The translations under genes and the position numbers were made by a program. The notes beneath the pieces are model-generated. The model made no database searches. It was given only the letters and a program-made list of their open reading frames with translations, and was not told the DNA's origin. Below are positions 41,003-50,583 of a DNA stretch of 64,000 nucleotides, one piece after another; the first letter of the stretch is position 1, and each line of letters starts with the position of its first letter. Origin of the DNA: Vibrio pacinii DSM 19139 (GTDB lineage Bacteria > Pseudomonadota > Gammaproteobacteria > Enterobacterales > Vibrionaceae); the NCBI RefSeq assembly GCF_000711795.1, contig NZ_JONH01000018.1:1-64000 (forward strand). Direction: 5' to 3'.

Positions 41003-42391
41003 ATGTCGCAGCCTGTCGTCGCAAGCCAGCAAATCGTCTGGGATCAAGCCATCCTAGATAAGTACAACTATTCAGGTCCTCGTTATACCTCATATCCGAC
41101 TGCCTTAGAGTTTCACGAGGCGTTTACGGTAGCGGACTATGACATGGCATGTGCTCAGTATCCGGACAGGCCACTGTCGTTGTATATTCACATCCCTTTC
41201 TGCCACCAGCTTTGCTACTACTGTGGTTGTAATAAGGTGATCACTCGTCACGCCCATAAAGCGGATGAGTATTTAGATGCGCTTGAACTTGAGATCCGCA
41301 CTCGCGCGGCTTTGATACAACAACGCACAGTTACTCAGCTTCATTTCGGTGGCGGTACGCCCACATTCCTCAGTAAAACGCAGATTAGCCGCTTGATGGC
41401 CATTTTACGTGGTGAATTCTACTTTGAGGCCGATGCGGAGATCAGCATTGAAGTCGATCCACGTGAGATTGATCTCGATGTCCTTGACCATTTGCGTAGT
41501 GAAGGCTTCAACCGCTTGAGCATTGGTGTCCAAGACTTCAACAAAGAAGTGCAGAAGCTCGTCAACCGAGAGCAAGATGAAGCGTTCATTTTTGCCATGG
41601 TTGAGCGAGCGAATCAGCTCGGTTTCCGCTCGACTAACCTAGATCTTATCTACGGTTTACCTAAGCAAACCAAGCAGTCATTTGCGAAGACACTAGAACA
41701 AGTACTCGAGATGCAGCCAGGTCGTCTATCGATCTTTAACTACGCTCATATGCCGCAACTGTTTGCAGCGCAGCGTAAGATTAAAGATGAGGATCTCCCT
41801 GCGGCTGATGAAAAAATGGCGATTCTTCAAGATACCATTGCCACTTTGACCAATGATGGTTACCAATTTATTGGTATGGACCACTTTGCTAAGCCGGATG
41901 ATGAACTCGCGGTTGCTCAGCGTCAGGGTATTTTGCATCGAAACTTCCAAGGCTATACCACTCAAGGTGAGGCGGATTTGGTCGGTTTCGGCGTGTCGGC
42001 CATCTCTATGGTGGGTGATGCTTATGCGCAGAACCAGAAAGAGCTGAAAAAGTACTACGCGCAAGTCAGCGATCAGCGCCACGCATTATGGAAAGGGGTG
42101 GCTCTAGATAGTGATGACTTACTTCGTCGTGAAGTGATTAAGCAGCTAATTTGTAACTTTAAGCTCGACAAAACGGCGATCGAATCTGAGTTTGGCGTTA
42201 ACTTTAATGCTTACTTTAAGCAAGATCTCGAGTTGCTGCAGACCTTTATCAATGACCAATTGGTTGAGATTGACGATAACGAAATTCGCGTGACTTTGCG
42301 TGGACGTTTGTTGATTCGCAACATCTGTATGTGTTTTGATAAGTATCTAAGAGCGAAGGCGAGACAGCAGCAGTTCTCTCGCGTTATCTAA
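41003..42391 (+). CDS. hemN: oxygen-independent coproporphyrinogen III dehydrogenase
   Basis: A 462-residue radical SAM enzyme with CHQLCYYCGCNK (CX3CX2CXC, the HemN form). It also has PRYTSYPTALEFH and the C-terminal domain with ITNDGYQFIGMDHFAKPDDELA-like blocks (here LTNDGYQFIGMDHFAKPDDE). It makes protoporphyrinogen without oxygen, so it is used under low oxygen. I chose ATG 41003 (MSQPVVASQQIVWDQ). The frame reaches 40928 without a ribosome binding site. Confidence 0.95.
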   Translation: MSQPVVASQQIVWDQAILDKYNYSGPRYTSYPTALEFHEAFTVADYDMACAQYPDRPLSLYIHIPFCHQLCYYCGCNKVITRHAHKADEYLDALELEIRTRAALIQQRTVTQLHFGGGTPTFLSKTQISRLMAILRGEFYFEADAEISIEVDPREIDLDVLDHLRSEGFNRLSIGVQDFNKEVQKLVNREQDEAFIFAMVERANQLGFRSTNLDLIYGLPKQTKQSFAKTLEQVLEMQPGRLSIFNYAHMPQLFAAQRKIKDEDLPAADEKMAILQDTIATLTNDGYQFIGMDHFAKPDDELAVAQRQGILHRNFQGYTTQGEADLVGFGVSAISMVGDAYAQNQKELKKYYAQVSDQRHALWKGVALDSDDLLRREVIKQLICNFKLDKTAIESEFGVNFNAYFKQDLELLQTFINDQLVEIDDNEIRVTLRGRLLIRNICMCFDKYLRAKARQQQFSRVI

Positions 42392-42424
42392 ATCTTCTGC
42401 GTATTTGAAAATTGCAAGCATCAC

Positions 42425-42470
42425 AAGCCACCGTCTTTCTCTATCTCTGAAAAAACGGTGGCTTTGTTGT
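42425..42470 (+). terminator. hemN terminator
   Basis: AAGCCACCGT-loop-ACGGTGGCTT followed by TGTTGT. It lies between convergent hemN and ilvY. The T tract is imperfect. Confidence 0.6.
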
Positions 42471-42483
42471 ATCTGGTGTGGGC

Positions 42484-43374
42484 TTATGGAGCGATATAGG
42501 TATCGTGGGCGGTGTCCCACAATGCCTTGACCAGCGGGTTATCCAATTGAGAGCGTTTGCAACATACGCCGAGACTAAAGGGCTTAATCGAAGCAACTTT
42601 TAAACGCTCAATTTTCTCTTTTACTGGGCTGTTATTGATCACCACATCTGGCGCGATGCCGACCCCGCACCCAAGCGCAACCATACTGACAATCGCTTCA
42701 TGACCAGAGACTTGCGCATAAATATTGGGCTTAATTTTCATTGCCTTAAACCACGTATTGGCCCGCTCTCGCGCGGTACCTGACTCTGGCACAATAAACG
42801 GAATTAATGACCAGTCAGGTTTATCTTGTTGCAGCACTTTGGCGAAATTACTGACTCCAGCTGGCGCGATTACCGAAAGTGGAATTTCGCTGATGGCCTC
42901 AAACTCTATTCGCGCGGGAAGTTGTTCCGGCTTCGCCGCTATTGCCATATCGACATCATCGGCAAGCACTCTATCGATGGCTTGAGCCGGGTCACCTGTC
43001 GAAAGTTTAAACTCAATAAAAGGGTGCTGGAGGCGAAACTCAGACAGCAATTCAGGCAGATGGCTATAGCTGGCGGTCACGGAACAGAACAGGCGAATCT
43101 CACCACGTAATTCCTGCTCATGGCCCTTAATGTGAGCGTTGTAATCTTGCCATTCACCTAAAATGTTGAGTGCGACAGGGAGCAGTTTTTTCGCGGCAGG
43201 TGTCAGCTCAACACTACGGTTGTCGCGCACGAACAGTACTTGCTTGGTGTCCGCTTCCAATTTTTGAATCTGGCGACTGAGTGCTGACGGGCTGATGTGC
43301 ATCGCAGAGGCGGTTTTAGCAAAGCTTTTACTATCACACAGATGAATGAATAGCTGCAGGCTCTTAATGTTCAT
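42484..43374 (-). CDS. ilvY: LysR-family activator IlvY
   Basis: A 296-residue LysR-type regulator with an N-terminal HTH (FAKTASAMHISPSALSRQIQ) and an effector domain. It is divergent from ilvC, the fixed arrangement of ilvY. IlvY activates ilvC when acetolactate or acetohydroxybutyrate is present. I chose the start at 43374 (MNIKSLQLF). Confidence 0.93.
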   Translation of the reverse strand: MNIKSLQLFIHLCDSKSFAKTASAMHISPSALSRQIQKLEADTKQVLFVRDNRSVELTPAAKKLLPVALNILGEWQDYNAHIKGHEQELRGEIRLFCSVTASYSHLPELLSEFRLQHPFIEFKLSTGDPAQAIDRVLADDVDMAIAAKPEQLPARIEFEAISEIPLSVIAPAGVSNFAKVLQQDKPDWSLIPFIVPESGTARERANTWFKAMKIKPNIYAQVSGHEAIVSMVALGCGVGIAPDVVINNSPVKEKIERLKVASIKPFSLGVCCKRSQLDNPLVKALWDTAHDTYIAP

Positions 43375-43392
43375 AAAAGCGTCATGTCCTTG

Positions 43393-43407
43393 TTGCATTT
43401 ATTGCAA
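43393..43407. promoter_or_regulatory. probable IlvY operator between ilvY and ilvC
   Basis: TTGCA-TTTAT-TGCAA inverted repeat in the 143-base divergent region. E. coli IlvY operators carry similar TTGCAA-type half-sites. A second site was not clearly seen. Confidence 0.55.
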
Positions 43408-43517
43408 TAACTAATTGTGAATATATCACTTTAAGCAACTTACTGTCTGATTTAGTATGAACTCATTCGGTACAAAGCGACCGACCTTCAATGGACAAAT
43501 TCTTAAAGGAGCGCCTA

Positions 43518-45002
43518 ATGGCTAACTATTTCAACACTTTAAACCTTCGTGAGCAGCTTGACCAACTTGGTCGTTGTCGTTTTATGGACCGCAGCGAATT
43601 CGCCACGGAAGCGGATTACCTTAAAGGTAAGAAGATTGTCATTGTTGGTTGTGGTGCTCAAGGCCTAAACCAAGGCCTAAATATGCGTGATTCAGGCCTC
43701 AACGTTGCGTATGCATTGCGTCAGGCTGCGATTGATGAGCAGCGTCAATCATACAAAAACGCCAAAGAGAACGGCTTTGAAGTGGCAAGCTACGAAACTC
43801 TGATCCCACAAGCGGATCTGGTTATCAACCTAACACCAGATAAGCAACACACTAATGTGGTAGAAACGGTGATGCCACTGATGAAACAAGGCGCTGCACT
43901 TGGTTACTCGCATGGCTTCAATGTGGTTGAAGAAGGCATGCAAATTCGTAAAGACATCACGGTTGTGATGGTAGCACCTAAGTGTCCAGGTACCGAGGTA
44001 CGTGAAGAGTACAAACGTGGCTTCGGCGTTCCAACCCTGATTGCGGTTCACCCAGAGAACGATCCACAAGGTGAAGGTTGGGATATCGCTAAAGCATGGG
44101 CTGCGGGTACAGGTGGTCATCGTGCTGGTTGTCTAGAGTCTTCATTCGTTGCTGAAGTAAAATCAGACTTGATGGGTGAACAAACGATTCTATGTGGCAT
44201 GCTGCAAGCGGGTTCTATTGTCTCTTACGAGAAGATGATTGCTGACGGTATTGACCCAAGCTATGCCGGTAAATTACTGCAATACGGTTGGGAAACCATC
44301 ACTGAAGCACTGAAGTTCGGTGGCATTACACACATGATGGACCGTCTATCAAACCCAGCTAAAGTGAAAGCCTTTGAACTGTCTGAAGAGCTGAAAGAGC
44401 TAATGCGTCCACTGTACAACAAGCACATGGATGACATCATCACGGGTGAGTTCTCAAGCACCATGATGGCTGACTGGGCCAACGACGATGCGAACCTACT
44501 TGGTTGGCGTGAAGAGACGGGTGAAACTGCGTTTGAAAATTACCCAGAGTCAGATATCGAAATTTCAGAGCAAGAGTATTTCGATAACGGCATCCTACTC
44601 GTAGCGATGGTTCGTGCGGGTGTTGAGCTTGCGTTCGAAGCCATGACCGCATCAGGCATCATTGATGAGTCAGCGTATTATGAGTCATTGCATGAGCTTC
44701 CACTTATCGCTAACACAGTGGCACGTAAGCGCCTATACGAAATGAATGTAGTTATTTCAGATACCGCAGAGTACGGTAACTACCTATTTGCCAACGTCGC
44801 AACTCCGCTATTGCGTGAGAAGTTCATGCCTTCGGTATCAACGGATGTGATTGGTAAAGGTCTGGGCGAAACGTCTAACCAAGTGGATAACGCAACTCTC
44901 ATCGCCGTAAACGATACTATCCGTAACCACCCTGTTGAGTACATTGGTGAAGAACTTCGTGGTTATATGACGGATATGAAAAATATCGCGGTAGGTGGCT
45001 AA
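43518..45002 (+). CDS. ilvC: ketol-acid reductoisomerase (class II)
   Basis: A 494-residue enzyme of branched-chain amino acid synthesis that converts acetolactate to dihydroxyisovalerate using NADPH and Mg2+. The NADP site is [20 protein letters not shown] (quoted [10 protein letters not shown]), and metal-site blocks include [10 protein letters not shown]. The length is the class II form found in enterics and vibrios, against ~330 for class I. I chose ATG 43518 with AAAGGAG upstream. Confidence 0.97.
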   Translation: MANYFNTLNLREQLDQLGRCRFMDRSEFATEADYLKGKKIVIVGCGAQGLNQGLNMRDSGLNVAYALRQAAIDEQRQSYKNAKENGFEVASYETLIPQADLVINLTPDKQHTNVVETVMPLMKQGAALGYSHGFNVVEEGMQIRKDITVVMVAPKCPGTEVREEYKRGFGVPTLIAVHPENDPQGEGWDIAKAWAAGTGGHRAGCLESSFVAEVKSDLMGEQTILCGMLQAGSIVSYEKMIADGIDPSYAGKLLQYGWETITEALKFGGITHMMDRLSNPAKVKAFELSEELKELMRPLYNKHMDDIITGEFSSTMMADWANDDANLLGWREETGETAFENYPESDIEISEQEYFDNGILLVAMVRAGVELAFEAMTASGIIDESAYYESLHELPLIANTVARKRLYEMNVVISDTAEYGNYLFANVATPLLREKFMPSVSTDVIGKGLGETSNQVDNATLIAVNDTIRNHPVEYIGEELRGYMTDMKNIAVGG

Positions 45003-45066
45003 ATTAGGCAACAACTCCAGCCAGATTGGGGTCAATAAATACATAATAAAACACAACATCTAATAA

Positions 45067-45098
45067 AAAGGCTTGGTCACCGTTGACCAAGCCTTTTG
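45067..45098. terminator. bidirectional terminator between ilvC and ubiK
   Basis: AAAAGGCTTGGTCA-ACCGT-TGACCAAGCCTTTT region, a long stem with T/A runs on both sides between convergent genes. Confidence 0.88.
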
Positions 45099-45114
45099 TT
45101 ATTCTAGCGTTGCA

Positions 45115-45366
45115 TTACTTATCCGCGAGCTTCTCTTCTAGAGCCGCCAGTTTCTGCTCCATCTCTGTCAGCTTTTGGCGTGTACGCAATAGCACTTGAG
45201 TTTGTACGTCGAACTCTTCACGGCTTACCACATCCAATTTATTCAGTTGGCCTTGAATAACTTGGCGTACTTTCTGGTCAACATCGGCGCCAAGCTCTTT
45301 AACTGGCGCTGGCATTGAGTCATGAATCTGTTTAGCGATTTGTTCTAACTTCTTTGGGTCAAACAT
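45115..45366 (-). CDS. ubiK: ubiquinone biosynthesis accessory factor UbiK
   Basis: An 83-residue BMFP-family protein with a C-terminal trimeric coiled coil ([20 protein letters not shown]). It begins [19 protein letters not shown] as in UbiK/YqiC. UbiK partners UbiJ (25240) in aerobic ubiquinone synthesis. I chose ATG 45366 with AAGGAG upstream. Confidence 0.92.
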   Translation of the reverse strand: MFDPKKLEQIAKQIHDSMPAPVKELGADVDQKVRQVIQGQLNKLDVVSREEFDVQTQVLLRTRQKLTEMEQKLAALEEKLADK

Positions 45367-45487
45367 AGTGTCTAAAACTCCTTTCAATTTGCTCTAATTC
45401 TAAGTAATTGATACGGGAAAGTCGCTACTTGGATAGCAAAAAAGCGAACCAACGTTGAGCAATGAGGTGGGGCGAGTTGTGATAGGT

Positions 45488-45514
45488 ATAAAAAAGGCCA
45501 CCGAAGTGGCCTTT
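45488..45514 (-). terminator. terminator of the vexRAB-type operon
   Basis: On the minus strand, AAAGGCCAC-TTCG-GTGGCCTTTTTTAT, a stem capped by a tetraloop and a T run. Confidence 0.88.
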
Positions 45515-45527
45515 GTCGAGCAAGGGA

Positions 45528-48500
45528 TTAACGATTGTCGGCTAAGTCGCGACACGCGGCTTTTGCTTCATCAATTCTTGCTAGCTTTTCGAGGTCTTTA
45601 TCCTCCACAAACACTGGTAATGGTTTGTGTTTTTCTGCTAGGTAGCTGTAAATAACAGGCAATACGAACAAGGTAAAGATGGTACCAATCGCTAGACCCG
45701 CCACGATAACAATACCGATGCTGAAACGCTGCGCTGCGCCAGCACCTGTTGCGTACATCAGCGGGATAAGACCTGCAATCATCGCCGCGGTTGTCATAAG
45801 AATTGGACGAAGACGAACTTTCGCCGCTTCCGTTACCGCTTCCATACGAGACTTTTTGTTATGTAGCTGCTCTTCTTTCGCTACTTCACAAATAAGAATA
45901 CCGTGCTTGGTAATCAGACCTACCAGTGTGATCAAACCGACCTGAGAGTAGATGTTCATCGTCGCAGCGCCCCATGCCAGAGCAATTAATGCCCCACAAA
46001 TAGCAAGCGGTACGGATACCATGATCACCAATGGGTCTTTGAGTGATTCAAACTGAATAGCCAATACCAAGAAGATGATCGCCAGTGCCAGACCAAAGGT
46101 CGCATACAGCGCACTTCCTTCTGTCACAAATTGACGAGCTTCACCCATGTAGTCATGGTTGTAGCCAGCAGGCAGTTTGGTTTGGGCGGTGTTTTCAAAC
46201 CAATCAATGGCATCGCCCATGGCAGTACCTGGGGATGGAACTGCGCCCACGGTTGCTGAATTCAACTGGTTGAAGTGAGGCAGTGATAATGGCTCTGCTA
46301 CCACATCAATCGAGATTAAACTGCCCAGTGGTACGGCTTCGCCATTTGCTGAACGAACATAGTAGTTGTTCATTGACTCTGGGTTCAGACGCCACTTACG
46401 TTCAACCTGAGGAATAACCTCATAAGAACGACCGTTTAAGTCGATACGGTTAACGTAGCCATCAGACATCATGGTACTTAAAGTAATACCGATATCTTGC
46501 ATGGTCACGCCATAAGCTCCCGCTTTATCTTTATCGATATTAATCTTCATCGTTGCCGAATCGTAGTTTAAATCGAGGTTTGAATAAACGAAGAGCGGGC
46601 TTGCTGTTGTTTCTGCAAGTACATCAGAGGCAACAGTAAATAAGCTTTCAAACGCATTTGGTGTGGTAATAACAAACTGAATCGGCAATCCAGAACCTGC
46701 ACCAGGTAATTCTGGCATTTGGAAGGTCGTTACCGCCATACCTGGGATGTTAGTGACTAACCCGCCAATGCGATTGGTCACTTCTGCCTGGCTTGCTTCA
46801 CGCTCACTCCATGGAACCATCGAAGCGATACCAAACGCTTGGTTGGAATTTGGAACACCAGTAAATACCTGCGCAAATGCAACTTCTGGTTGAGCAGACA
46901 GAATCTCGTTGACGTCATTCATGGTGTTTTGCATGTAATCTAAGTTCGAGTTTGAAGAACCCGTACCGATCATCATCACCACGCCTTTATCTTCGGAAGG
47001 TGCCAACTCGCTTGGAATGAATTTAAACAATAAAGGTAAACTCATAAACACGATAACAGCAAACGCTAAAACCACCGGTCTGTGAGCAAGAACCGCGCGC
47101 AACATTCCCTCGTAGCGATTGGTCATGCGTTCCAATACTGAATGAACGGTGCTTTCAAACTTGCTTGGCTTTTCGTTTGCTTTAAGCATTTTTGAACACA
47201 TCATTGGTGACAGTGTTAATGCAATAATACCTGAGACAAACACCGAACCTGCGAGAGTGAGAGCAAATTCTTTAAACAGTGAACCGGTAATACCACCCAT
47301 TAATGCTATCGGAGCATATACCGCGCCTAGGGTTAGTGTCATCGCAATAACGGGTACTGCAATTTCACGGGTACCAATAATCGCAGCGCGGAACGGTGAT
47401 TCACCTTCTTTAATGTGTCGATCGACGTTCTCAAGAACAACGATGGCATCATCAACGACCAAGCCGATAGCCAAAACCATCGCCAGTAGAGTCATCAGGT
47501 TCCACGAAAATCCCATCGTTTGCATAACCATCGCTACACCAATAAGTGATAGCGGGATAGTGACAATAGGGATGATAACGGCACGAAGTGACCCTAAGAA
47601 TAGCGTGATAACCACCAAAACGATCAAAGCGGCTTCCGCAATCGTCTTAATTACTTCATTGATAGACTCGTTAATAGCAATGGTTGAGTCATACATGATG
47701 TTCATGGTGATGTTGCTAGGAAGGTTGCGTTGTAAGTGCGGCAACATATCCCGTACGCTGGCGGCGATATTAATGGGGTTGGCACTAGGTGCCGCGTTAA
47801 TCGCTGCTACTACGGCTTCATTACCATTTGCCGTGGCGCGATAAACATCGTGACTTTTTTCCAATGTGACTTTGGCAATATCACCTAAACGGGTGACTTG
47901 GCCATCATTGGATTTAACCACTAAGTTTTCAAGCTCAGTAACATTGGATACCTGAGTATTGGCGCTACCATTATAGAGAACGAACTCTCCGGTTGCTTGC
48001 CCCGTCGCGGATTGATAGTTGTTGGCGTTGAGTACACCCATCACATCTGTTGCAGTGAGTTTCAATGCGCCCATTTTTTCAGGATCAAGCCATACACGTA
48101 ACGCATATTTCAGACCACCATAAAGGTCGATACTGGCAATACCATTGACGGCGTATAGCTGAGGGTTAACAACGCGTTCCAAGTAGTCGGTAATTTGGCT
48201 CGACTTTAAATCATCACTGGTAAAGCCAATGTACATTACCGCCGTTGTTGAGCCGGTCGACATGGTTACGGTTGGGTCTTCAGCTTCTTTTGGTAGCTGA
48301 GAACGAACCGAGTTCGATTTGGCTAATACGTCAGATAAGGCCGCATTTGGGTCAGTATTGAGCTTCATATTGACCGTAATGGTTGATTTACCTAGTACGG
48401 ACGATGAAGTCATATAGTCAATGTTATCGGCTTGTGCGACAGCTTGTTCCAATGGCTGAGTAATAAAGCCTTGAACCAAGTCAGCACTTGCACCGTAGTA

Positions 48501-48650
48501 ACTGGTGGTGACGGTTACTACCGTATTCGTCATTTCAGGGTATTCACTGACCTGCATTTTGAACATTGCTTGCAAACCGAGCAAGGCTATCAAAAAGCTG
48601 ATAGATACCGCCAAAACTGGACGTTTAATAAAAACATCAGTAAAGCGCAT
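45528..48650 (-). CDS. vexB: RND multidrug efflux pump, VexB type
   Basis: A 1040-residue inner membrane proton-driven pump of the AcrB/HAE1 family. The N-terminus is FIKRPVLAVSISFLIALLGL. The proton-relay Asp pair is in IGLVVDDAIVVLENVDRH, and two large periplasmic loops and 12 transmembrane helices are expected. With VexA and an outer membrane factor (probably TolC, encoded elsewhere) it exports bile salts, detergents and drugs in V. cholerae. The name rests on gene order vexR-vexA-vexB beside rep and cytochrome c5. Confidence 0.9.
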   Translation of the reverse strand: MRFTDVFIKRPVLAVSISFLIALLGLQAMFKMQVSEYPEMTNTVVTVTTSYYGASADLVQGFITQPLEQAVAQADNIDYMTSSSVLGKSTITVNMKLNTDPNAALSDVLAKSNSVRSQLPKEAEDPTVTMSTGSTTAVMYIGFTSDDLKSSQITDYLERVVNPQLYAVNGIASIDLYGGLKYALRVWLDPEKMGALKLTATDVMGVLNANNYQSATGQATGEFVLYNGSANTQVSNVTELENLVVKSNDGQVTRLGDIAKVTLEKSHDVYRATANGNEAVVAAINAAPSANPINIAASVRDMLPHLQRNLPSNITMNIMYDSTIAINESINEVIKTIAEAALIVLVVITLFLGSLRAVIIPIVTIPLSLIGVAMVMQTMGFSWNLMTLLAMVLAIGLVVDDAIVVLENVDRHIKEGESPFRAAIIGTREIAVPVIAMTLTLGAVYAPIALMGGITGSLFKEFALTLAGSVFVSGIIALTLSPMMCSKMLKANEKPSKFESTVHSVLERMTNRYEGMLRAVLAHRPVVLAFAVIVFMSLPLLFKFIPSELAPSEDKGVVMMIGTGSSNSNLDYMQNTMNDVNEILSAQPEVAFAQVFTGVPNSNQAFGIASMVPWSEREASQAEVTNRIGGLVTNIPGMAVTTFQMPELPGAGSGLPIQFVITTPNAFESLFTVASDVLAETTASPLFVYSNLDLNYDSATMKINIDKDKAGAYGVTMQDIGITLSTMMSDGYVNRIDLNGRSYEVIPQVERKWRLNPESMNNYYVRSANGEAVPLGSLISIDVVAEPLSLPHFNQLNSATVGAVPSPGTAMGDAIDWFENTAQTKLPAGYNHDYMGEARQFVTEGSALYATFGLALAIIFLVLAIQFESLKDPLVIMVSVPLAICGALIALAWGAATMNIYSQVGLITLVGLITKHGILICEVAKEEQLHNKKSRMEAVTEAAKVRLRPILMTTAAMIAGLIPLMYATGAGAAQRFSIGIVIVAGLAIGTIFTLFVLPVIYSYLAEKHKPLPVFVEDKDLEKLARIDEAKAACRDLADNR

Positions 48651-48661
48651 GATTCCTCCGG

Positions 48662-49768
48662 TTAAAGCATTGGTGTTTCAGCTGGTGGAGTGGTTGCATC
48701 ACTTTCTACAACGCGTACTTTGACTCCATTACTTAAACGAACTTGACCTGATGTCACCACCACGTCTCCAGCTTTCACACCTTCAAGAATGTGCGCGATG
48801 TCTGCTGTTCGTTCTCCAACTTTCACAACGCTTTGTTTCACGCGTTTTTCACCATTTTCTTCTGTGATGATATAAACATTATCACCGTAGAGCGTGAAGG
48901 TGATCGCCGTTTGTGGCAGTGTGATTTGGTTTGTTAATTTAGGCAAAATGATGTTCGCACGGGCAAACATGCCGCTGCGAAGCTTGCCATCATTGTTGGG
49001 AATATCAGCTTGAACTTGAATTAAACCACTTTGAACACTGACCGCCGGCTCGATAGCTGTGATTGAGCCTTTAAATGGTGAGTCTGGATAAGCATCAACA
49101 AAGATATCAACTTCTTGATCGATTGAAATGCGAGAGATATCGGTTTGTGGAACCGTAAATCGTAGGCGCATTACACTGGTATCTTCAAGACGAACAATGT
49201 CAGTACCTGGTTGTAAATATTGACCTAAATACACATTGCGGATACCAACCACACCAGCAAATGGCGCTTTGATTTCACGGCGATCGATAGCCGCTTTCAA
49301 GCTTTCAATGTCGGCTTTTAAAGAGAAATAGTTAGCTTCTGCATCATCGTAAGCTTCTTTAGAAATTGAGCCTTTCTTGAATAGACCTTGATAGCGTTTG
49401 TATTTGGCCTCGGCAGCAGGCAATTTGGCTTGTGCACTCTTGAGGTTCGCTTTTTCGACTTCAGAATCGAGTTGAACCAGAGGTTGGCCTTCTTCTACTA
49501 GGGTGCCTGATTCGAAGGTAATCTTATTAATCACACCGCTGGTTTCGTTGGCTACTGTAACGCCTTGGTTTGGCTCGATAAAGCCGATCGCTTCAATAAC
49601 GGGTACCCAATCTACCGCTTCGACCTGAGTCACTGTCACGGGAAATTCAGGTTCAGGTCGGTTCGCCATATATTCAGCGATCTTCTGTTGTTTGAAGAGA
49701 TTAAAACCTATCACACTGCCAAAAAGCAGTATTGCGATAAGTAACATAAAAAAAGTCCACTTTTTCAT
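48662..49768 (-). CDS. vexA: RND efflux periplasmic adaptor, VexA type
   Basis: A 368-residue membrane fusion protein with one N-terminal anchor helix (about 5-23) and no lipobox Cys. It has the lipoyl/barrel-sandwich region (GVTVANETSGVINKITFESG, quoted ANETSGVINKITF), an alpha-hairpin and beta-barrel, and the C-terminal VTSGQVRLSNGVKV. It links the pump to the outer membrane channel. It is 11 bases before vexB. Confidence 0.9.
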   Translation of the reverse strand: MKKWTFFMLLIAILLFGSVIGFNLFKQQKIAEYMANRPEPEFPVTVTQVEAVDWVPVIEAIGFIEPNQGVTVANETSGVINKITFESGTLVEEGQPLVQLDSEVEKANLKSAQAKLPAAEAKYKRYQGLFKKGSISKEAYDDAEANYFSLKADIESLKAAIDRREIKAPFAGVVGIRNVYLGQYLQPGTDIVRLEDTSVMRLRFTVPQTDISRISIDQEVDIFVDAYPDSPFKGSITAIEPAVSVQSGLIQVQADIPNNDGKLRSGMFARANIILPKLTNQITLPQTAITFTLYGDNVYIITEENGEKRVKQSVVKVGERTADIAHILEGVKAGDVVVTSGQVRLSNGVKVRVVESDATTPPAETPML

Positions 49769-49786
49769 TCTGACTAGAACTCCAAA

Positions 49787-50353
49787 TTAGTGTGTTGTAA
49801 TTGCATCCCAACTGGCCTCAATGGCCGCTTCAATGGCCTCTTGGTCCAGATGGTAATATCCGAGAGATTGTTTACGTGCCAATGTGACACTCACTTCCAA
49901 ACTCAGTGCTGCTAACACCGAGTTATCTAAAGATTTGAATACTCGCTGATCGCGTCCTTCTGAAAACATTTTATCGACTTTATGGAACATCTGACTTTCG
50001 ATCTCTTTGGTTTCATGGCTGCGAACACATGGCAAAGAATCGTATTGAGCTCGATTCTTTAATGACTCGATGTTAGACCTTGAAAGATCGAAAATGTTTA
50101 ACCACATTTTGCGAAAGCGTTGTTTCAGTGGCATGTTGTCATCAACATCGCGCTGAATAATTTCAGCGTTGCGCTGACAAACCGTCAAACGAACTTGTTG
50201 CAATAAGTCTTCTTTATCTGAGAAATAACGATAAATGGTGCCTGCAGCAACCCCAGCCTCTCTAGCTAGCTTATGCATTGATAGGCCGTGAAAGCCTGAT
50301 TCGGCGATCAGTTTTTCAGCAGCATCAATAATTTTTTGTCTTTTATCTTCCAT
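49787..50353 (-). CDS. vexR: TetR-family repressor, VexR type
   Basis: A 188-residue regulator with an N-terminal TetR HTH (GLSMHKLAREAGVAAGTIYRYFSDKEDLL, quoted LAREAGVAAGTIYRYFSDKE) and a helical ligand domain. It is first in the operon and likely controls itself and vexAB. I chose the start at 50353 (MEDKRQKII). Another ATG at 50371 adds six residues. An 18-bp palindrome lies upstream. Confidence 0.88.
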   Translation of the reverse strand: MEDKRQKIIDAAEKLIAESGFHGLSMHKLAREAGVAAGTIYRYFSDKEDLLQQVRLTVCQRNAEIIQRDVDDNMPLKQRFRKMWLNIFDLSRSNIESLKNRAQYDSLPCVRSHETKEIESQMFHKVDKMFSEGRDQRVFKSLDNSVLAALSLEVSVTLARKQSLGYYHLDQEAIEAAIEASWDAITTH

Positions 50354-50391
50354 AGGATGAAACCTAGACATGGTCTATATAGAATGGCCAG

Positions 50392-50409
50392 TGAATGAAC
50401 GTTCATTCA
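50392..50409. promoter_or_regulatory. probable VexR operator (18-bp perfect palindrome)
   Basis: TGAATGAACGTTCATTCA, centred about 48 bases upstream of the vexR start. TetR repressors of RND operons typically bind palindromes with AATGAACGTTCATT-like cores. A second, interrupted repeat TAGAC-ATG-GTCTA lies at 50365-50377. Confidence 0.75.
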
Positions 50410-50583
50410 TTATAACTGAAAAGCATACCAAATATGCAACAAAATTTTGCATGAGATGAGTGAAATTTTCTCAAGGAGACACTTTGCCACAACTTAGGTA
50501 TACGTCTATCGGGTATAAACATAGCAATCTAATGGTTGCACTATTATTATAGTCGCCACTTTATTCCCACTTCTGAGATAGTC

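Noticed and set aside
40848..41093. Minus-strand 81-codon frame upstream of hemN
   Set aside because: It overlaps the hemN start and a stem-loop, has no start signal and no recognised family.
47149..47844. Plus-strand frame of 231 codons
   Set aside because: It is fully antisense to vexB. Long shadow frames are common opposite RND pump genes, and no start signal or family match was seen.
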